Below are positions 5,331 to 7,822 of a DNA stretch of 7,822 bases, one piece after another. The position numbers were made by a program, and so were the translations under genes. The DNA is taken from the NCBI GenBank assembly GCA_018062725.1, contig JAGORP010000077.1:1-7822 (forward strand), written 5' to 3'. The stretch is from Flavobacterium sp. GTDB taxonomy: Bacteria; Bacteroidota; Bacteroidia; Flavobacteriales; Flavobacteriaceae. Every line of letters starts with the position of its first letter. Positions within the stretch are counted from its first letter, which is position 1. The notes below the pieces were generated by a model that searched no databases, was not told where the DNA came from, and saw nothing but the letters and a program-made list of their open reading frames with translations.

Positions 5331-7822
5331 TTATTTTTCAGAAATAACTTTTTTGATGCTTACACCTTTATCAGTTATCACTTTTACAAAGAACATTTGA
5401 CCTTCTCCTCTATTGAATTTTGGTCGGATAGACACTTCTTTATTCAAATAAGAATTCGTATCATTTTCGTACTGCAATAATGTTCCTTTTGTGTCAAAAA
5501 TTTGAATTTTTACTTCAGATGAATAATCAAAATCATATTTCACTGTAAAGACATCTTTAAATGGTACTGGATAAACTGTAAATATTGGTTCATTTGATTT
5601 ATAGGAATCATAAATATCAGCCGTTGGTTTAATGATTATAATTACAAGTGGAACCTGAATTCTACAACCGTCAAATGCATTATTTATTGCATCAACAGCG
5701 CTATTAATCATCGAATGATTCAAATTACCAATGTTTTGGCCGCCTAAAGCTCTATTCGCTAATAAAAACAAATTACTTACTGTGGCACCACCTGCATAAT
5801 TAGCATCCAAATATGCTATGACATTGGTATTAATAGTAAATTCTTTGTAGGTATTTGAAATAGGTTCTTCCCCACCACAACTAACATCAGAAGTTGCAAA
5901 TTTAGGTTCTAAAACAAAGTTGCCAAGAGTATTATCAACTGATAAATTAAAGAACATTGTCATGGTTTGACTCAATAAATTATTGTTGATTTTACCATAA
6001 TTACTTCCACTACCCGTTAATGGATTATTATCAGACCATGTTGAATATGTATCAAAAGTAGCAAATCCAACTAGAGCTCTTGGTGTACCCCCTCCAGGTA
6101 ACATTGTAAATACATTATTTGCGGCAATAGTAGCATTTCCATACACATCACTAGCTTTTAATGTAAAATAATTACCCGTTATGGTACTACCAAAATTATA
6201 AGTTCCTCCAGCTTGATTAATGGCATTCACCATAATTTGATAATCGGTGGTAGAATGACCATCAACATCACATGCTGAACCGTTATAATCTCCATAATAA
6301 CCTTGAGTATAAGTACAATGTGGTTCGACACAATCAGGTACTTTGAAGGTAGCTGTACAGGATTTCGTTTCACATTTGTCGACCACTTCATATGTTATGG
6401 ATAAAGTTTGGCCTGCTAAAGGTGCCTGAAGTCCTGACAAATCAGTGGCTGTTGGATTACAACCTCCTGAGAAACTGAAACTAGCTATCCATAAATTAAA
6501 TTCAATTTGTGGATTTTGACTACAAGTCAATTCAATACTACTCGGGCAATTCACAATAAGTGCTTCAGGTGCTGTAATGGTAAAGGTAGCTGAATCGCTT
6601 CCACCGGCATAACATTTATCGGTCACATTATACGTCAGATTTATGGATCCTCCACAAATATTAGGTATTGTAGTTGGCGTAGTAAATCCTCCTTGTGGGT
6701 TACAACCTCCGCTTACTCCGAAACTTCCTAACCATGCGGCATAAGCAGCATTAATATCCGCTTCACTGGCACAAGCTGAGATGCTCGCATTTTGAACATC
6801 ACTAACTACTACTGCTGGTGCTGGAGTAATGGTAAAGGTAGCTGAATCGCTTCCACCGGCATAACATTTATCGGTCACATTATACGTCAGATTTATGGAA
6901 CCTCCACAAATATTAGGCATAGTGGTTGGCGTAGTAAATCCTCCTTGTGGATTACAACCTCCGCTTACTCCGAAACTTCCTAACCATGCGGCATAAGCAG
7001 CATTAATATCCGCTTCACTGGCACAAGCTGAGATACTCGCATTTTGAACATCACTAACTACTACTGCTGGTGCTGGAGTAATGGTAAAGGTAGCTGAATC
7101 GCTTCCGCCGGCATAACATCTATCGCTTACATTATAAGTCAAACTAATAGAACCGCCACAAATATTAGGCATTGTAGTCGGCGTTGTAAATCCTCCTTGT
7201 GGGTTACAACCTCCGCTTACTCCGAAACTTCCTAACCATGCGGCATAAGCGGCATTAATATCCGCTTCACTGGCACAAGCTGAGATGCTCGCATTTTGAA
7301 CATCACTAACTACTACTGCTGGTGCTGGAGTAATGGTAAAGGTCGCTGAATCGCTTCCACCAGCGTAACATTTATCGGTCACATTATACGTCAGATTTAT
7401 GGAACCTCCACAAATATTAGGCATAGTGGTTGGCGTAGTAAATCCTCCTTGTGGATTACAACCTCCGCTTACTCCGAAACTTCCTAACCATGCGGCATAA
7501 GCGGCATTAATATCCGCTTCACTGGCACAAGCCGAGATGCTCGCATTTTGAACATCACTAACTACTACTGATGGTGCTGGAGTAATGGTAAAGGTCGCTG
7601 AATCGCTTCCACCGGCATAACATTTATCGGTCACATTATACGTCAGATTTATGGAACCTCCACAAATATTAGGCATAGTGGTTGGCGTAGTAAATCCTCC
7701 TTGTGGATTACAACCTCCGCTTACTCCGAAACTTCCTAACCATGCGGCATAAGCGGCATTAATATCCGCTTCACTGGCACAAGCCGAGATGCTCGCATTT
7801 TGAACATCACTAACTACTACTG
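5331..7822 (-). CDS. Repetitive cysteine-rich surface protein with T9SS sorting domain, partial (5' end beyond window)
   Basis: The frame is open from the right edge, so the signal peptide and true start are not visible; the ATG at 7676 is an internal Met in a repeat. There are 829 visible residues. In order: five near-identical 84-residue repeats (7820 to about 6561), each beginning VVVSDVQNAS and containing WLGSFGVSGGCNP, NICGG and DKCYAGG; one diverged repeat (6560-6339) keeping SGGCNP, TYEVVDKC and TATFKV; a region of about 240 residues opening with CTYTQGYYG, with LPGGG, LLANRALGG and AINNAFDGC, resembling an uncharacterised domain I recall in Bacteroidota surface proteins; and a C-terminal beta domain (about 5588-5334) starting FTVYPVPF, with KIQIFDTKGTLL and ending SIKKVISEK, typical of type A T9SS sorting domains. 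It is probably secreted across the outer membrane and anchored on the surface. Repeats resemble HYR/Ig-like adhesin modules; adhesion is inferred, not shown. Confidence 0.88.
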   Translation of the reverse strand, partial: VVVSDVQNASISACASEADINAAYAAWLGSFGVSGGCNPQGGFTTPTTMPNICGGSINLTYNVTDKCYAGGSDSATFTITPAPSVVVSDVQNASISACASEADINAAYAAWLGSFGVSGGCNPQGGFTTPTTMPNICGGSINLTYNVTDKCYAGGSDSATFTITPAPAVVVSDVQNASISACASEADINAAYAAWLGSFGVSGGCNPQGGFTTPTTMPNICGGSISLTYNVSDRCYAGGSDSATFTITPAPAVVVSDVQNASISACASEADINAAYAAWLGSFGVSGGCNPQGGFTTPTTMPNICGGSINLTYNVTDKCYAGGSDSATFTITPAPAVVVSDVQNASISACASEADINAAYAAWLGSFGVSGGCNPQGGFTTPTTIPNICGGSINLTYNVTDKCYAGGSDSATFTITAPEALIVNCPSSIELTCSQNPQIEFNLWIASFSFSGGCNPTATDLSGLQAPLAGQTLSITYEVVDKCETKSCTATFKVPDCVEPHCTYTQGYYGDYNGSACDVDGHSTTDYQIMVNAINQAGGTYNFGSTITGNYFTLKASDVYGNATIAANNVFTMLPGGGTPRALVGFATFDTYSTWSDNNPLTGSGSNYGKINNNLLSQTMTMFFNLSVDNTLGNFVLEPKFATSDVSCGGEEPISNTYKEFTINTNVIAYLDANYAGGATVSNLFLLANRALGGQNIGNLNHSMINSAVDAINNAFDGCRIQVPLVIIIIKPTADIYDSYKSNEPIFTVYPVPFKDVFTVKYDFDYSSEVKIQIFDTKGTLLQYENDTNSYLNKEVSIRPKFNRGEGQMFFVKVITDKGVSIKKVISEK
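5334..5588 (-). other. Type IX secretion type A C-terminal sorting domain (coding segment)
   Basis: The last 85 or so residues before the stop hold the motif series of type A T9SS sorting domains: YPVPF followed by a hydrophobic strand (DVFTVKYDF), VKIQIFDTKGTLL, a Gly-containing stretch (NRGEGQMFFVKV) and the final SIKKVISEK. Such domains direct transport through the outer-membrane T9SS channel and are usually cleaved off on the cell surface. The T9SS machinery itself is not in the window. Confidence 0.88.
6339..6560 (-). repeat. Diverged sixth copy of the 84-residue repeat
   Basis: This part of the surface protein encodes about 74 residues from LIVNCPSS to TATFKV and aligns with the near-identical units along its whole length: WIASF for WLGSF, SGGCNP unchanged, TYEVVDKC for TYNVTDKC and TATFKV for SATFTI. 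It is shorter by about ten residues and the NICGG segment is replaced by APLAGQT. It has extra cysteines (NCPSS, LTCS, KSCT). It probably marks the old end of the array and joins it to the CTYTQGYYG region. Confidence 0.75.
6561..7822 (-). repeat. 252-bp in-frame tandem repeat array, five copies, continuing past the right edge
   Basis: The marker tgaatcgctt recurs at 6591, 6843, 7095, 7347 and 7599, exactly 252 bp apart. Approximate units on the minus strand are 7820-7569, 7568-7317, 7316-7065, 7064-6813 and 6812-6561. Copies differ at few positions except for a clustered block in the middle unit (about 7107-7203). Each encodes 84 residues with four cysteines. Total copy number is unknown because the array is cut by the window edge. 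Near-identity at DNA level implies recent duplication or continuing gene conversion. Confidence 0.96.

Noticed and set aside
5298..5480. A 60-residue plus-strand frame rich in Phe
   Set aside because: It starts inside the shared terminator hairpin and runs antisense to the sorting domain of the surface protein.
7674..7676. ATG taken as the start of the surface protein
   Set aside because: It is the Met of the PTTMPN motif that occurs in most repeat units; the same frame stays open and encodes another half repeat to the window edge, and no signal peptide follows the ATG.
6561..7822. CRISPR array suggested by the regular repeats
   Set aside because: The period is 252 bp, the whole unit is conserved without variable spacers, and it is in frame within a coding sequence.

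Overview
The window looks like chromosomal DNA of a member of the Flavobacteriaceae, probably Flavobacterium or a close relative. The grounds are low GC content, the near absence of Shine-Dalgarno sequences, several matches to the Bacteroidota promoter consensus (TTG, about 19 bp, TAnnTTTG), a protein ending in a type IX secretion (T9SS) type A sorting domain, and a TonB protein of the glycine-rich Bacteroidota type. The species cannot be named from sequence reading alone.

Layout from left to right. Positions 1-851 (minus) hold most of a tonB-like energy transducer gene whose 3' end lies beyond the left edge. A 130-bp gap with a dyad-symmetric, repeat-like element (931-975) separates it from a Glu/Leu/Phe/Val-type amino acid dehydrogenase (982-2208, minus). 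Next comes a strong rho-independent terminator (2234-2283) for the gene to its right, an exported chalcone-isomerase-like protein (2310-2894, minus), and anmK, the anhydro-N-acetylmuramic acid kinase of cell-wall recycling (2968-4035, minus). A compact divergent promoter region (4036-4124) separates anmK from a short-chain-type acyl-CoA dehydrogenase (4125-5264, plus). A bidirectional hairpin terminator (5284-5315) is shared with the convergent gene on its right. That gene (5331 to beyond 7822, minus) encodes a large cysteine-rich repetitive cell-surface protein. It contains at least five near-identical 84-residue (252-bp) repeats that run off the right edge, one diverged repeat, an uncharacterised 'CTYTQGYYG' region and a C-terminal T9SS sorting domain.

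Most of the window is metabolic housekeeping: amino acid oxidation, fatty or branched-chain acyl-CoA oxidation, and muropeptide recycling. TonB links the inner-membrane proton motive force to outer-membrane import. The five genes on the left do not form one pathway. anmK and the chalcone-isomerase-like gene may be co-transcribed up to the 2234-2283 terminator. The accessory and most variable part is the repeat protein at the right, probably an adhesin or other surface-layer component whose length can change by recombination between repeats.

Three starts deserve care. For anmK, the chalcone-isomerase-like gene and the acyl-CoA dehydrogenase, the longest open frame begins at an upstream TTG. 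For the last two that TTG lies inside a promoter element, and internal ATG codons at 4035, 2894 and 4125 are the better starts. No tRNA, rRNA, CRISPR array or insertion sequence was seen, and there is no gene-free stretch longer than 300 bp.
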